DNA of 64,000 bases, from contig CAJINV010000001.1 in the NCBI GenBank assembly GCA_905178155.1, positions 796,637-860,636 of the forward strand, read 5' to 3'. Position numbers and translations under genes: made by a program. Positions 12,401 to 23,079 of the stretch are shown in pieces. Each line of letters starts with the position of its first letter. Positions within the stretch are counted from its first letter, which is position 1. The notes under the pieces were generated by a model, which did no database searches, was not told where the DNA came from, and saw nothing but the letters and a program-made list of their open reading frames with translations. Source of the stretch: Amoebophrya sp. A120. Lineage: Eukaryota; Sar; Dinophyceae; Syndiniales; Amoebophryaceae.

Positions 12401-15400
12401 CGGGCTGGATGTTGATAGTTGCTTGTTTGGCACGACCAGATTGTTCAACATCTCGGTCCTCTCCTGCTGACGCGATGCCAAGCCCATCGTGAAGCCTGTC
12501 AGGATATCTGGGCAGTAGCTGGGTACCACTACCGAGGACGTTGGGGGGCACGACGCGAGGCCAGCACCAGTGGCTCTCCAAGCCGAAGACGCGAGGGAAG
12601 CAGATAACTGCTGCTCGGGAGGTTGTACAGGAGCTTGCGCTTGGTGTACTTGTGGCGATTTTTGTAGTTGTGCTTCTTTTGGAGGAGGAGATTTTGGTGG
12701 CTGCTGCACACGACGACCCTTCCCTCTCTTACTGTCATGATCTTCTTGCGGATCTATCAACTTCTCGCGCTTCATCTTCGCTACGTCTTCGGGCGTGACT
12801 ACTCGTATCGTGGGCGGCATGCAGTGCCCCCAGGAAGTAGTTGTGCTGCTGACGTTGACGTAGGTTTGGTCAAGTGCAGTAGTGGGGATTTTCTTGCCAA
12901 CATGAACATTTTTGTCAACAACCCTCTCCGACGAGGTAATAAAACCATCAGCACCAGAGGCAGGGGCGGCGTTTCCTATAATAGCTTTCGTCTTTTGTTC
13001 TGCTGCTTGCAAGCGCAACGGAGCTCCGGCGGCCTTGAGGTGGATCTTCGTTGTTGTTTTTTGCTGTACTTCAGTTGTTTGACATTGATTCGCGCCACCA
13101 CGACGCGCATGATTCTTAATACTGCTCGTTGCTTTCGACGTGTTCTTCCTGGTAGGTTCCTGCACCTGCAGGAACATGCTTTCCACGACTTGCACCGCTG
13201 CCTTTGTCTCCGCTTCTTCCGTCGACAAATGTCCGCTTTGCTGGTTGTGTCGCACCGCTTTTTGAAACATCTGCTGCGCAGAGTCCGGAAGCCGGACCTG
13301 CTGCCACCGGACGGCGCCAGACGGAAACTTCCCCGTCTTCTCAAACTCCCGCATGGCCAATTCGTGTGCCGCCCGTTGGTCGGGGGAAAGCTGCTTGCAC
13401 ATCTCCGACATGAACGCCATCTGGATCTTGCGCTCCTGGTCCGTCAGAGGTTCATCTTCCGCAGGTTGTTGTTGGCGTACTAGCGGCTGTTGCTTTTGCT
13501 TTTCTTGTTCGGCTATGCCAAGCTTTACTTTTTCCAAAAGTTCTTTTCTTGATGTTGCGACGGTGTAGTTTGGCTTTGGTGTGTTGACAGAATGCGTTGT
13601 AGTCGTAAAGATTTTTGAAGAAGATGCTCCGGATTTGCTTTTATCAGGAGCTTTCAACATCTTGTCGATTTCGTGTCCCGTCGAAGGTTTCTGTTTTGTA
13701 ACGGTTTTCTTTGGATAACCGGTTTTCGAGACCGAGGATCCTGAAGATCTTGGGACGAGGTGGACATCTTTGGAAGACAGAGCAGGACCCGTACTAGTAC
13801 CTCCCGTAGAAGTACTACATGAAGAGCTGCCCCAAGCAGCGGCCCCAGGTGCTGCGATAGGCAGCTCCGCAGCGGCCGCGTCCTTCACAACCGTTCTGGC
13901 TTTATTAAAACCTTCCGCTTTATCCTTATCGACCGCCTGACTTTTTAAATTTAGTAGCGCTGCTGCTTCCGCGACGCTACTAGCAGTGTTATTTGTACTA
14001 GTGCTGTCTTGTATTTTGCTTTTCGGGAGCATAATTCCCGTTTCGTTGCAATGCTGCTTTGCCCAAAGCATGGTTTCCTGCGTCTCCTTTTCCATGAATT
14101 TTTTCATGGCGCGCTTGCGCGCGTGCTTGTTCATCCCCTTCAGGTCCAGCGTCTCGGTGAGAAACATACCGTGGGGCGAGATCTCGACCTTGATTCGCGG
14201 ATCGCTGTTCGGTGTTGTGCTCGTATTGGACGAGCAGTCGTTTTGGATCATTTTTGACGCTAATGTTGTTCCACTGTCGACAGTAGCTGCAGGGGGCAGA
14301 GGTTCCGATATTAACGGAGCCCCTTGCTCGGGATGAATCCCTGCCCGTTCGTTCGCCAGCGCGGTCTCCTCAGATACACGGGATGAGCACGACATTTTCT
14401 TGACGTAGTCTTCCTCCAACTTTGTCATCCCTTCCTTTATACTATCTTGCCCGTCGGGGTGCCCCCTAGTACTTTTTGCCCCCTCCAAATCATCCTGACA
14501 GCTTCCCTGCTGAAGTTTCTTTCTTCCCTCGCTTTCGTCGCATGTTGGAGCTGCAGGTCGAGGTTGTGCAAATCTTGCCGCACTTCTCCCAAGTTGACTT
14601 AGTTCCTCGGTTGTTCTCGGGTGATTTATTTCTGCGTAAAGTTCGGCTTCCTTCGTATGAAATGTAAAAATGTCTGGGTCTGGAAGCTTGCCAGGTTTGT
14701 CATGCAATTCTGAAAGACTCATGATGTCTGTGATGCATGCTCTAGCACGACAGTTTTTTAGAGGCCTTTGTGATGCCTCTACCGCATGAGAAATGCCCTC
14801 TCCGGGTAGCACAAACTGGAGTTCTGTTGCTGGTCATGCAATGCAAATTTTTTTAGAATCCAGAGACAGCATCACAAGTTCCAACCTTCCAGACCCAGAC
14901 ATTTTTACATTTGATACTTCGTGATATTCTGCAAAATTCGTTCCGTCCGATCGGAGGAGGTCGTCCTCGGAGGTGCAGCTTTAGAAGAAGTACCAGTCGC
15001 CGTCTGAATCAACGAAGACCCGACTGCTTTTTTAGTACCAGCAGAACAACCTCCAGGTGGAGCAACACGATGTTGATCCTTTTTCTTCTTCTCTTTTTTC
15101 CACTGGATCTTACTCGTTTGCGCAGACGCGGAACCACCGGGCAGCTTCTGCTTGACCTGGTGGTAAATCGGGCAATCCACGCGCACATCCCCGGGGGCGT
15201 CGTCCTCGAGGCCCCCCGGGTGGCGAAACTGGCAGGCCCAGCCACGCACACAGTTTCCCCTTTTCCAAAGCGGACAAGCCGGTCCTTCTATGCTGTAATT
15301 CGACCAACCAGCAGTCAAAGACGATGAAGTTGTTGCGCGAGGAGCGACTAGTAGGGGATCATTGGCACCTGTGAGTTGTTCCGTGCCAGACTCATGTGCT

Positions 15401-15732
15401 GGATCTGAGGGAGGTAGACACGAGTTGTTCTTGTTTTCCCGTTTTCCTGCAACATCGGAAGGCATCTGATGTTGCTCTTCTGTGCCAGAGCTGCACAATG
15501 AGTGTTCCTCGGGTGTTGACGTTGCGTTCGGTGCAGCGGCGTGTGTCGCTCCCGTATTTTCAAAATCGTGCAGGACGCTGGGGCCTACTTCAGTCTCGGC
15601 GGGCCACCAGGACGAGCCCTCCTGATCCGACACAGACAGCGACACAGACAGGGAACTGCTTCTCGATGTTCTGCGAACCACCGGAAGCGAGTTGACTGCA
15701 TCAGTGTCTGGTGGAGGCGTGAAATTCTTCAT
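9413..15732 (-). CDS. Large CCCH zinc-finger protein, low-complexity, at least 3 exons
   Basis: About 1,960 residues if the three open blocks are one gene. Exon 1 (14917-15732, start MKNFTPPP) carries a CCCH finger, CPLWKRGNCVRGWACQFRHP. A family A introner follows, and the frame resumes as KEAELYAEINH in exon 2 (about 12070-14655), a Ser/Thr/Gln-rich region with a basic helix (HARKRAMKKFMEKE). Exon 3 (9413 to about 11895) is acidic, has a poly-Lys stretch (KKRKKKKKK, a possible nuclear signal) and ends at a normal stop. The exon 2/3 joint is unresolved: the intervening DNA starts TATCC and ends TGCATA like a decayed introner, and an in-frame join is possible, but no clear duplication is seen. 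Exon 3 could therefore be a separate gene, though it has no good start codon. The finger suggests RNA binding; nothing else is recognised. Confidence 0.55.
14656..14916. mobile_element. Introner, family A
   Basis: 261 bp. Left end TATGAAATGTAAAAATG then TCTGGGTCTGGAAG; right end is the near-exact complement ending CATTTGATA. CTTCG flanks both sides. On the minus strand the exon joins read N-I-T-K | E-A-E-L in frame. The central part (GATGCATGC, then GCATGAGAAATGCCCTC) is shared with the elements at 21053, 29200 and 38228. Confidence 0.92.
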
Positions 15733-16504
15733 CTTGTTCTCCGAAGAAGCCAAATTCGCTTCGTCAATTCTGGTGGAATTGGAAACAACAAGGTGACTTT
15801 ACCTCCACATTCCGTACGTCATAATATGCCGGTCGCAAGACCAAAGCCATTATTCACGCGGCACGGGTGCGCAACAATGAGAACGCAGCGGTTCAAACCA
15901 CTTACGACCGATAACATATGTTGCTCCTCCTATCCTGTTTCCGTCACCGGTAAATTTCTACCTGCTACAAGAGCGTCGCTCTGTGAGGCTTGTTGACGAC
16001 AAGCAGTTTGTTCATCCACGTTTATGTACGTGCATGGGCAGCAAACGAACTGCACTTGCAATGCGGCAAAGGAATCCGCAGAGTAAACGAAGGTAAGAAC
16101 AAGCGCAATCGCAAGTAACACAAATCGATACGAACAGAAATCTAAGTTTTTTCGAATTCTTGTTTGGCTTTTTTAGATCGCTACTTTAAACATTTTTTTT
16201 GCAGAACACCGGAACCGGTCCCGACGGGAGACGCAGCTAGTTGTATTCCAGGGTGCCTCCGTAGTTCTCGGAGAAGAGAGAGCTTTCGCAGAAGCTGATC
16301 GTAACATAAAAATTATGCGCAATTGTAGAACTTCCAACTCTACGAGGTTACCAATGACATGTTCAAGGGACTGTCCCTTCGTCTTTCTCAATCGAAAGAG
16401 CAGTGCCGTCCGTTTTCATTTTACACCGACGAAAAGAGAAGCTCTCCTGGGGCGAAATAAATGCAGAAACATAGTATTTCCATTTTTTGTTCCTGCCAAG
16501 AATT
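15733..16504. other. Intergenic
   Basis: No supported gene. A short minus frame near 15930-16121 looks like a signal peptide but has no ATG. The region holds the promoter side of the large CCCH gene and the 3' UTR of RPB8. Confidence 0.45.
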
Positions 16505-17132
16505 TCAGCTCACCAAGTCGTCCTTCTTTACCAGACAGTACACTCTATCATCCAGATTGATTCCCCGCAGATGTGTGTCCTCGGACGTGGCCCGCATTAA
16601 AAGCCCACCGAAACTGATGTGCACTGTGGTCTTCCCGTCCTTTTGCGACCGCTCGTAGCAGGTTCCGTAAGTGACGTAGCTGTGATTGTTTTGGGTTTGT
16701 ATTCAATTATGACAAATAGTTTGTGTTCTGCTTCTCCTAGCCACACACATATGCTGTTAGAAGCAAAAGAACCACGAAGTAATTTCTTTTATTGTACCCG
16801 AACTTGTCTGCGATATTTGCGCCCAGGACTCTTTTATCGTGCTGTGCGTAGCTTTCGAGTTTCTCCCCGAGGGCTAGCGTTTTCAGCATGACAATGTGCA
16901 GGCTCTCGCCGACCTCCACGGGATACAGTTCTGTGTACACGTCGTACTCGAGTTTCGTCGAGGTCTCTTGTGATTCCAGCGTGATTCGACCCACCTTGTC
17001 AAATCTGGAGTGATCGACGTTCGAGACGGTCATCACATCCTCGAGGAGGAGATTTGGTGGCTGCATCAGAGCGCCATACTCCGTGATGGCGCTCGTTTGG
17101 TTCGTGCTGCTAGACGTAGCTGCGGCCGGCAT
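16505..17132 (-). CDS. RPB8: RNA polymerase I/II/III shared subunit RPB8
   Basis: 169 residues from two exons, 16798-17132 and 16505-16679, joined by one canonical intron (GTACAA...CACAG). RPB8 is a small OB-fold subunit common to the three nuclear RNA polymerases. The sequence matches along its length: LLEDVMTVSNVDHSRFDKV at the N-terminus, a YPVEVGESLHIVMLKTL core, ADKFGYVTYG across the splice junction, then SFGGLLMRATSEDTHLRGI and DDRVYCLVKKDDLVS at the C-terminus. Length is slightly above the usual 145-150, from an added Ala/Ser/Thr N-terminus. There is no introner in this gene. The start is the first ATG of the frame. Confidence 0.93.
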
Positions 17133-17981
17133 TTTGAAGAAATAATTTGATGTAGTTGATGTCCTGTGTGTAGCGGAAGAAGTATTTTCTCGCTATGTGA
17201 ACAATACCGTCAGAGGTGCAACAAGGACGAGAGACACTTAATACACAAATGTCGTGGCTCAAGATATCAATCTAGCAGTCGGTAAAAATATTCGGTATGC
17301 TTTGTGGTCGTGCGATGAAATAACTAGCGTGCCGCTGATGTTACAAATCATTTACAACACGGGTAATGCTTGCTACTAGTTCTCGGGGGAACTACACCCT
17401 ATTTTGATGTTTCTTGATTTTATCGACACTGAAGAAGATCCTCTTCCAATGGCGGCAGAGAGCAGCCCTGTCTTGATCTTTTCGAACTGATTTTCATCGT
17501 CGGGAAGATTTGGTCATTTTTTGGATCGTTTGATTTGGTTGTGAATTCTACAGAACAAAAGACAATGTCAACGAAACTGTAGAAGGTTTTCTACTGAAAT
17601 TTTGTTTTGATGATCACGTATGTAGTTTTCTTGCACATGTGAAGATGTGATTGAACTTCTTACTTTGTCATGCGAAACCAGAAGGGCAAATGTATTTATG
17701 GCGCAAGGTCAGTGCGAAGGGCGCTTCTCTGGTACTATCTACAATTGGAAATGGGTAGTTGTAGTACTAGCAGAAAGTCAGAAATGATAATCAAGTAGCT
17801 GACAGCCCCGTGCACGGAGAAAAGAAGCGGAAATGCTAGCAGCTGGGAAATGCAAACCTCTCGTAGCACACCAATACAGGCTCGCGCATCTACATTGCGG
17901 AAACTTCTCACATAATATTGTGAAGAGGGAAGACACTCGCATGATGACGGCAGCACGGTTTCTGTCAACTTTTATCAACAT
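17133..17981. other. Intergenic
   Basis: No coding frame or repeat that I can support. It contains the 5' flank of RPB8 and the 3' flank of the membrane-protein gene ending at 17982. Confidence 0.5.
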
Positions 17982-19418
17982 TCATAGAAAACTGTATCCA
18001 TTTGTTGTGTACCAGACCCACAAGAAAGCTCCAAACGGTATGGAATAGTGCCACAGTGTGTGGTAGAACATGAATCCCTGAAACAAGCGCGTCTCTAACT
18101 GCCTATTCTTGTCCTCCTCGTCGGAAGGCTTTGGGCTAGAAACGGGCTCTGCAGCTGCGAAATTTCCCGTCGACGTTGATGTTATGGCCCGCAGAAAGAG
18201 CTCGCTAATCGGCAACAGGAGATCCACCGCGACTTGGAAAGCGAAAGCTGCGAGGGAGGAGGTTATTGCGAGAGAGGAAGATGCTGGTACAACATTCTTC
18301 GTCGTCCCATCTACTTCGGTCGCTGCCGATGGTAATTTCGGCGTCGGGCAAGTAACACCTCCGACGACTCCGCGAGTTTTTGGCACACACTCGCCGGCGT
18401 GCTGCTCTTCGTGGTCGTAGGCAAAGGATTTCCGGGTTTTCAAAGTGTTTGGAATCGAATCGTTTTTGTTGGCGCTGCTGCTGTTGTTGATGTTGTCCAT
18501 GCTCTCTTGGTGTACAGCACTTAACTGCGTTATCATCTGTGGCCCAAGTGTACTAGTTTGAGCGCCGGAAGGAACTCCTATCCTCGCATTTTTATCCCCA
18601 CGTGAAGGTGTATGTGCTTGTTGTAGATGAACCTCATCTGGTCGTTCTTGCGTTTTGCTGTGTTCGTCCAGCAAGACAAAGTCCTCGTCTCCGATGCCGC
18701 TCTCGAGTTTTTCACAGGCGTAGTGCCGAATCTCCATCAGATGCACCATGGCCCAGTGGCAGATTTGCGCGGAAACGAAGAAGAAAACTGCGGTGACCAG
18801 TGCAACGGCGTAAATCGTGATTTGCGTCTGGTCCATGGTCACCATCGCGGCTTTGCACAGCTGCAGGCAGAACAAACTCGAGGCCCAAATCTGGTCCAAC
18901 CGAGCGACGTACCAGGTCAAGCCTGTTGAGATAGGCAATCATTTGAAATTTTTACTTATAGATACTTGCGTTTTTATTGTGAAGAGCATGGCCATCTTCT
19001 TTCTTAGTCATATCTGCGGTGAGGTACGTACTATGATCAGCAAGGCGAAGCACCGGGAGATGAGGGATACAGGAAAAAAAGTTATTAAGTGATCCATTTA
19101 TTTACCAAAACACCGCACGTCGCTGGCATACGAGATGAAACCCTGGCAAATGAGAAAAAACGCTTCCCACCGCCACAGGAGCAGGCCGTACCCCGGCCCG
19201 CAAGCGGTGGCCAACTCTTGCGATTTCAAGTAGACGTAGATGCCGATCAAGGTGTAGGTGAAACTGGAACTTGCGTACCACCAGGTGTTTTGCGCCAGCG
19301 GTCGCCAGTGGTTGGCCATGCAACCGTGGATCGCCTCGGAGACCCACTTGGACATGTGAAGGTATTGACTCGACTCCTCGCAGTGGCCTAGGTACCAGGC
19401 TCGGACCGTGGCTAACAT
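17982..19418 (-). CDS. Polytopic membrane protein, two exons
   Basis: 417 residues from exons 19106-19418 and 17982-18922 joined by a canonical GT/AG intron, giving SYASDVRCFGLTWYVARLDQ across the junction. At least five hydrophobic segments are visible: one around SSFTYTLIGIYVYL, one around LLLWRWEAFFLICQGFISY, a long one around TIYAVALVTAVFFFVSAQIC, one near SLAAFAFQVAVDLLLP and a C-terminal one, FYHTLWHYSIPFGAFLWVW. The last has an H-x3-W-H pattern like that of ceramidase/PAQR-type hydrolases, but the overall match is too weak to assign a family. A polar Ser/Asn-rich loop of about 130 residues precedes the last two segments. Membrane function is unknown. Confidence 0.75.
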
Positions 19419-20187
19419 TGTGCTCTTGTTGTTCTCTCCTGCAGCGAGTTCTTTACTATGAGAGACGAGGTAAGGTCTTTAGAAATTTCTTGCAAGGTGA
19501 GACACTTACCAACATACTGAAACCTATACATCTTTAAACAGACCTTCTTTCGCGAATGGGATCTACCTCATAGCAATAAATCGACCAGAAATGCTTCAAT
19601 CACAACGCGCGATCCAAAATACGAATATCATATCTTCCTAAAATGCCACCGATGGCATGAGAGAGGGGGGTGGAATGATGAAGCGCCGTAGCCTGCGGAC
19701 ATTGTTCGCACGGAAACTCGCTAGAAAAAAGAAGTTCACGATTGACCTAGCTCGACCTTTCCTCTTCGTAGTGCATTTGCATCTGCATGTGCAGCGCAGT
19801 CAAGATGAGAAATAAAAAATTACGATTTTCTCATACCTCAACCGAAAATGAGTATAAAGCACTCAACTATATTAAACGCTCGACATGTTAGTACCGGCGA
19901 ATAATGGGGCAGACGGTCCTTCTTGGTTTTGCGTATCGATACCAGGGCCAAGACCCGCACGACAAGTTGTTGATACTATGTGTACGTGAATATTCGAACA
20001 CCTTTCCTGATGCGTACTCATCATCAGCACTGCCCGTGAGTAAGTGCATTGATGTGGTCCGAGAATAAAGGCAATTGTAATCAAAGATGAAGTTGTTCTC
20101 CTCTATGTGGTTGTATTGCTGTCGCGCACGACTGAAGATGGAAGAGCGTCTGGCTTCACTCCACCTCCAGCAAGATTCACATGTACA
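19419..20187. other. Intergenic
   Basis: No gene supported. It includes the 5' flank of the membrane-protein gene and the 3' UTR of the Rad1-like gene. Confidence 0.5.
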
Positions 20188-22460
20188 TTAGCAGTTCATG
20201 TATTCTGCAACTCCCTGCTGATCCACCCCGTTGTTCCCGTTACTATTATTCACCCCCTTGTTATGCGGTGACATGTTCATCTCGCAGTAGATTCTCGCGT
20301 CTGCATGCGCATTCACACCGCCCAAGGGGTCGACGAACCCACTCCCACTATCGGCTTTGCAGATCGCATGCAAGGTCAAACATCCGTTGTCGTACAGCAT
20401 CAGCTTCGCGGCGGAGGCTTTTTCTAAAACCTTTGGCAAGAAGGTGCAAACATGGAGTTTGCTGAAGGGCACGCCGGCGGCGGTGTCTAGCTGGCTGCGG
20501 AAGGGTGGAGCCTGGTTGTTCATCATTTGCGGAAACTCATTCATTCCCTGCACCTGGTTCTGCTTCTGCTGTTGTGGCGGAGCATTAATACTTCTTGCAG
20601 GATCGTTGTTGCTATTAACATTGCCGCCTCGTTGTTCCAGACCTTTCGTCAATCCCGGTGGCATGGCGAACTCGTCAAAAATCTGTCTGGGCAGCTCTGC
20701 GCGGAAAAAAGAGGAGGAGCTGGGGGTAGAAGTGGAGATTTCCAATCGGTAGTTTCTAGAATTGCTCAGATACTTCTGGTCGTACAATTTAGCGTTGATG
20801 TTGGCTCCCGCACCAGGGGGCTGCCGGTTTTGATGCTGGTTTTGATTCAAGATGTTTTGCGGGTATTGACCTCCAAAGGGGTGTACATTCCTGCTACTGC
20901 TGGACGATGAAGATGAACTTCCACCGCCCTGAAGATGAACCTGGTGCTGCGGATTTGATACTTGTACAGCACCGCCCGCACCCCCGCCTCCCCCTCCCCC
21001 AGTGTCTTCCGCCCTTCTGTTCAACACTCGTTTTATGATCACCGTCTTGGTTTATGAACTCCAAAAATGTCTGGGTCTGGAAGGATGCAAGGCTTGTCAT
21101 GCACAGTTTGCATGAGTCTCGACGTCTGTGATGCATGCCCTAGCATCACAGATTTTGTGAGGGCTTCCTGATGCCTATACCGCATGAGAAATGCCCCCTC
21201 GCCGACGTGGCAAAAACTGGACCTCCTTTACTGTTCATGCAATACAGATTTTTGTAGTATCCAAAGACAGCATCACAAGTTGCAATCTTCCAGACCCAGA
21301 CATTTTTGCAATCCATATCGTTAAATCCTTCTGGTCTACATCCCCGTCGCCCGAACACGCTTGGCACAAGAAGTCGACGTATATCCCAGAGAAAAAAGCA
21401 GGCAGGGCATATTTGTAATGCAAAAATGACTTAGCAGAAAAATCTGTCATGGGCGATCCCATAGCATGGTATTTAGGAACTGCAATACAGATTTTTTTGT
21501 CATGTCTGTCTGTCTTGTTTTGCATTACAAACATGACCTGCCTGTCTTTTTCTGAGGGATAACGGATCCCTGCTTCACGGAGAAGGCCTCGATTCTGTTC
21601 GTTTTCCGCATCGAGTCGAACAAGTTGTGGATACTGTGTCACTTTTAAAAACGTCCCCACCCCATAGCTGTAATGCAATTCTGCACGCTGGGGATGTTTC
21701 TCATGCGGAGCCCCATGAGAAACATCTTCTAGCGTTGGTTCGGAATTCGTCATGTTCCAATCAGCATGTTGATATGCTAGATTTTTGATGCTGGTAAACT
21801 AGCTAAGCAGGACCATAGTAAGAGGCCAAACTCGTTGGCATGCGCAACAAGAACCAAAGCTCGATGGGGTGGGGACGTTTTTACACAGGATATCTGGTCG
21901 TAGATCGCCATGTCTTCACGGGCGAAAGCGTGTCCCTTCAGCTTCACCTCTGACCCCCCATTGTCCCCAATCAGCTTGATTTCCAGTCTCTGTTCCAGCA
22001 TATTCAGGTGGAATTTCAGGTGCGCCTGCATACCAAACGTCGACAGTGCATTGATTAGTGCATCGAGCCTCAGAAACAGTAGTGGGTGCGCGCTCACACG
22101 GAAGTTCTGGTTTTGCTGCTGCTGTTGAAGATGCGGTGCTGCTGCTGCTGCTGCGCCCACAGGAGGACCACCAACGGCTTCTACTTCCTGCTGTAAAAGT
22201 TCTTGCGGCTGCTGGTTATGATCCAAAAGGACCACATTAGCAGCCGCGTAGTCCCCCTGTTCGAAAACGTAGGAGCGAAAAATACCGCTTTTGAAGGTGA
22301 GAACCACGCGAACGGTCTTGCCGGCGTTGAGAGCGGTAAACCGGAGGCTGTCAGGGAGGGCTTCGAGTAAGACCATCTGCTGATCCTTCTTAAAATGACT
22401 CAGTTTCAGGGTCGGAAGCAGAGAGACCAAGGTCTTCACGCTTTCCAGTTCGCACCGCAT
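20188..22460 (-). CDS. RAD1: Rad1-like subunit of the 9-1-1 checkpoint clamp, 4 exons
   Basis: About 520 residues. Exons: about 21894-22460, 21562-21633, 21319-21381, 20188-21052, all separated by introners. Rad1 with Rad9 and Hus1 forms a PCNA-like ring loaded at damaged DNA to activate checkpoint kinase. The first exon has the clamp pattern: MRCELESVKTLVSLLPTLKL, a strand pair around LPDSLRFTALNAGKTVRVVL, and LRLDALINALSTFG followed by LEIKLIGDNGGSEVKLKGHA, as in the Rad1 N-terminal domain and interdomain region. The last exon has SKLHVCTFLPKVLEKASAAK and LMLYDNGCLTLHAICKA, matching the C-terminal strands. Gln/Asn/Gly-rich inserts explain the excess over the usual 280 residues. The N-terminus may lack a few residues from an unseen upstream exon. 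Identification rests on pattern, so Hus1 or Rad9 is not fully excluded. Confidence 0.65.
21053..21318. mobile_element. Introner, family A, in RAD1
   Basis: 266 bp, from TATGAACTCCAAAAATG plus TCTGGGTCTGGAAG to the complementary right end finishing CAATCCATA. The short host sequence AAC (minus strand) occurs at both borders, and removal gives D-L-T-K-T-V in frame. The central block is nearly the same as in the element at 38228. Confidence 0.88.
21382..21561. mobile_element. Introner, family D, in RAD1
   Basis: 180 bp bounded by TATCCCAGAGAAAAAAGCAG on the left and CTGCCTGTCTTTTTCTGAG plus GGATA on the right, an inverted repeat of about 35 bp that includes a TTTGTAATGCAAAA block. Excision gives G-I-R-Y-V-D-F in frame and leaves a 63-nt exon on one side and a 72-nt exon on the other. 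Confidence 0.82.
21634..21893. mobile_element. Introner, family C, in RAD1
   Basis: About 260 bp. TAAAAACGTCCCCACCCCAT lies near the left end and its complement near the right end, each followed inward by AGCT. CAG (minus strand) is repeated at both borders, and removal gives I-Y-D-Q | Y-P-Q-L in frame. A related terminus is seen at 55723-56007. Confidence 0.8.
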
Positions 22461-23079
22461 TTTGAGAAAGGTGGTAATCAGGCAGTGTTGCTGTGTTTCT
22501 GGTTTCGCTTTCGCGTTGTGAAAGAATGTCGGAAATAAACTCGCGAAAAAAGTTTTTTTTCTACTAGGGCGGAGATCCGGTGAAATACACAACCAGGGCG
22601 AACTTTATTGCTCGAGCAGGGATGGGAAATTCTAATTCCTTCTTCCTATCTTCTAATTGTCCTATCACACGTACTATGTTTTCTAATACTTACAGCTGTG
22701 TGCGTCTGTCTACTTCAGGGCCAGAGACACGAGTGCGACTGCGGACAAAAATGAAAAGGCACGACATGTGGTAGCTATTTTGTTGCCAGGAACCGCACGA
22801 GAGCCACGAATGGGGTGCTTGTAAAGATTCGGAAACATGGTGCTCCTCATAGACCAGTGACAGCAGTTGCTCAGCCTGGTATTTGTTTTCGCTTTCAACG
22901 ACGTCTGCTTCGGCGTTCTTTTGTGCAAAGAAAATAGAGTCGCGGAGCGACAAAGGAACAAATGCAGAGCCTCTTTATTCATGAAGGTCGATTATGTCCT
23001 ATGAAATACCAATACGTCTCGTCAAAAATGCTGGGATACTAGGATCAAGCATTCTTTCAGAAAAATGAGCGTTAGACGG
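22461..23079. other. Intergenic with an unassigned open frame
   Basis: A minus-strand frame around 22690-22960 has plausible codons (SLRDSIFFAQKNAEADVV) but no ATG and no clear splice partner. It might be a 5' exon of RAD1 or a fragment of something else. Nothing further is supported. Confidence 0.3.

Noticed and set aside
12541-13483. Long plus-strand frames across the second exon of the large CCCH gene
   Set aside because: They are shadows of a low-complexity minus-strand exon; the minus reading continues in frame from the exon before the introner.
15930-16121. Minus-strand frame resembling a signal peptide plus Cys-rich peptide
   Set aside because: No ATG in frame, an upstream in-frame stop and no splice partner found.
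21061-21090. Recurrent peptide such as K-M-S-G-S-G-R at many exon ends
   Set aside because: It is read-through into the family A terminal repeat (TCTGGGTCTGG), not a protein motif.
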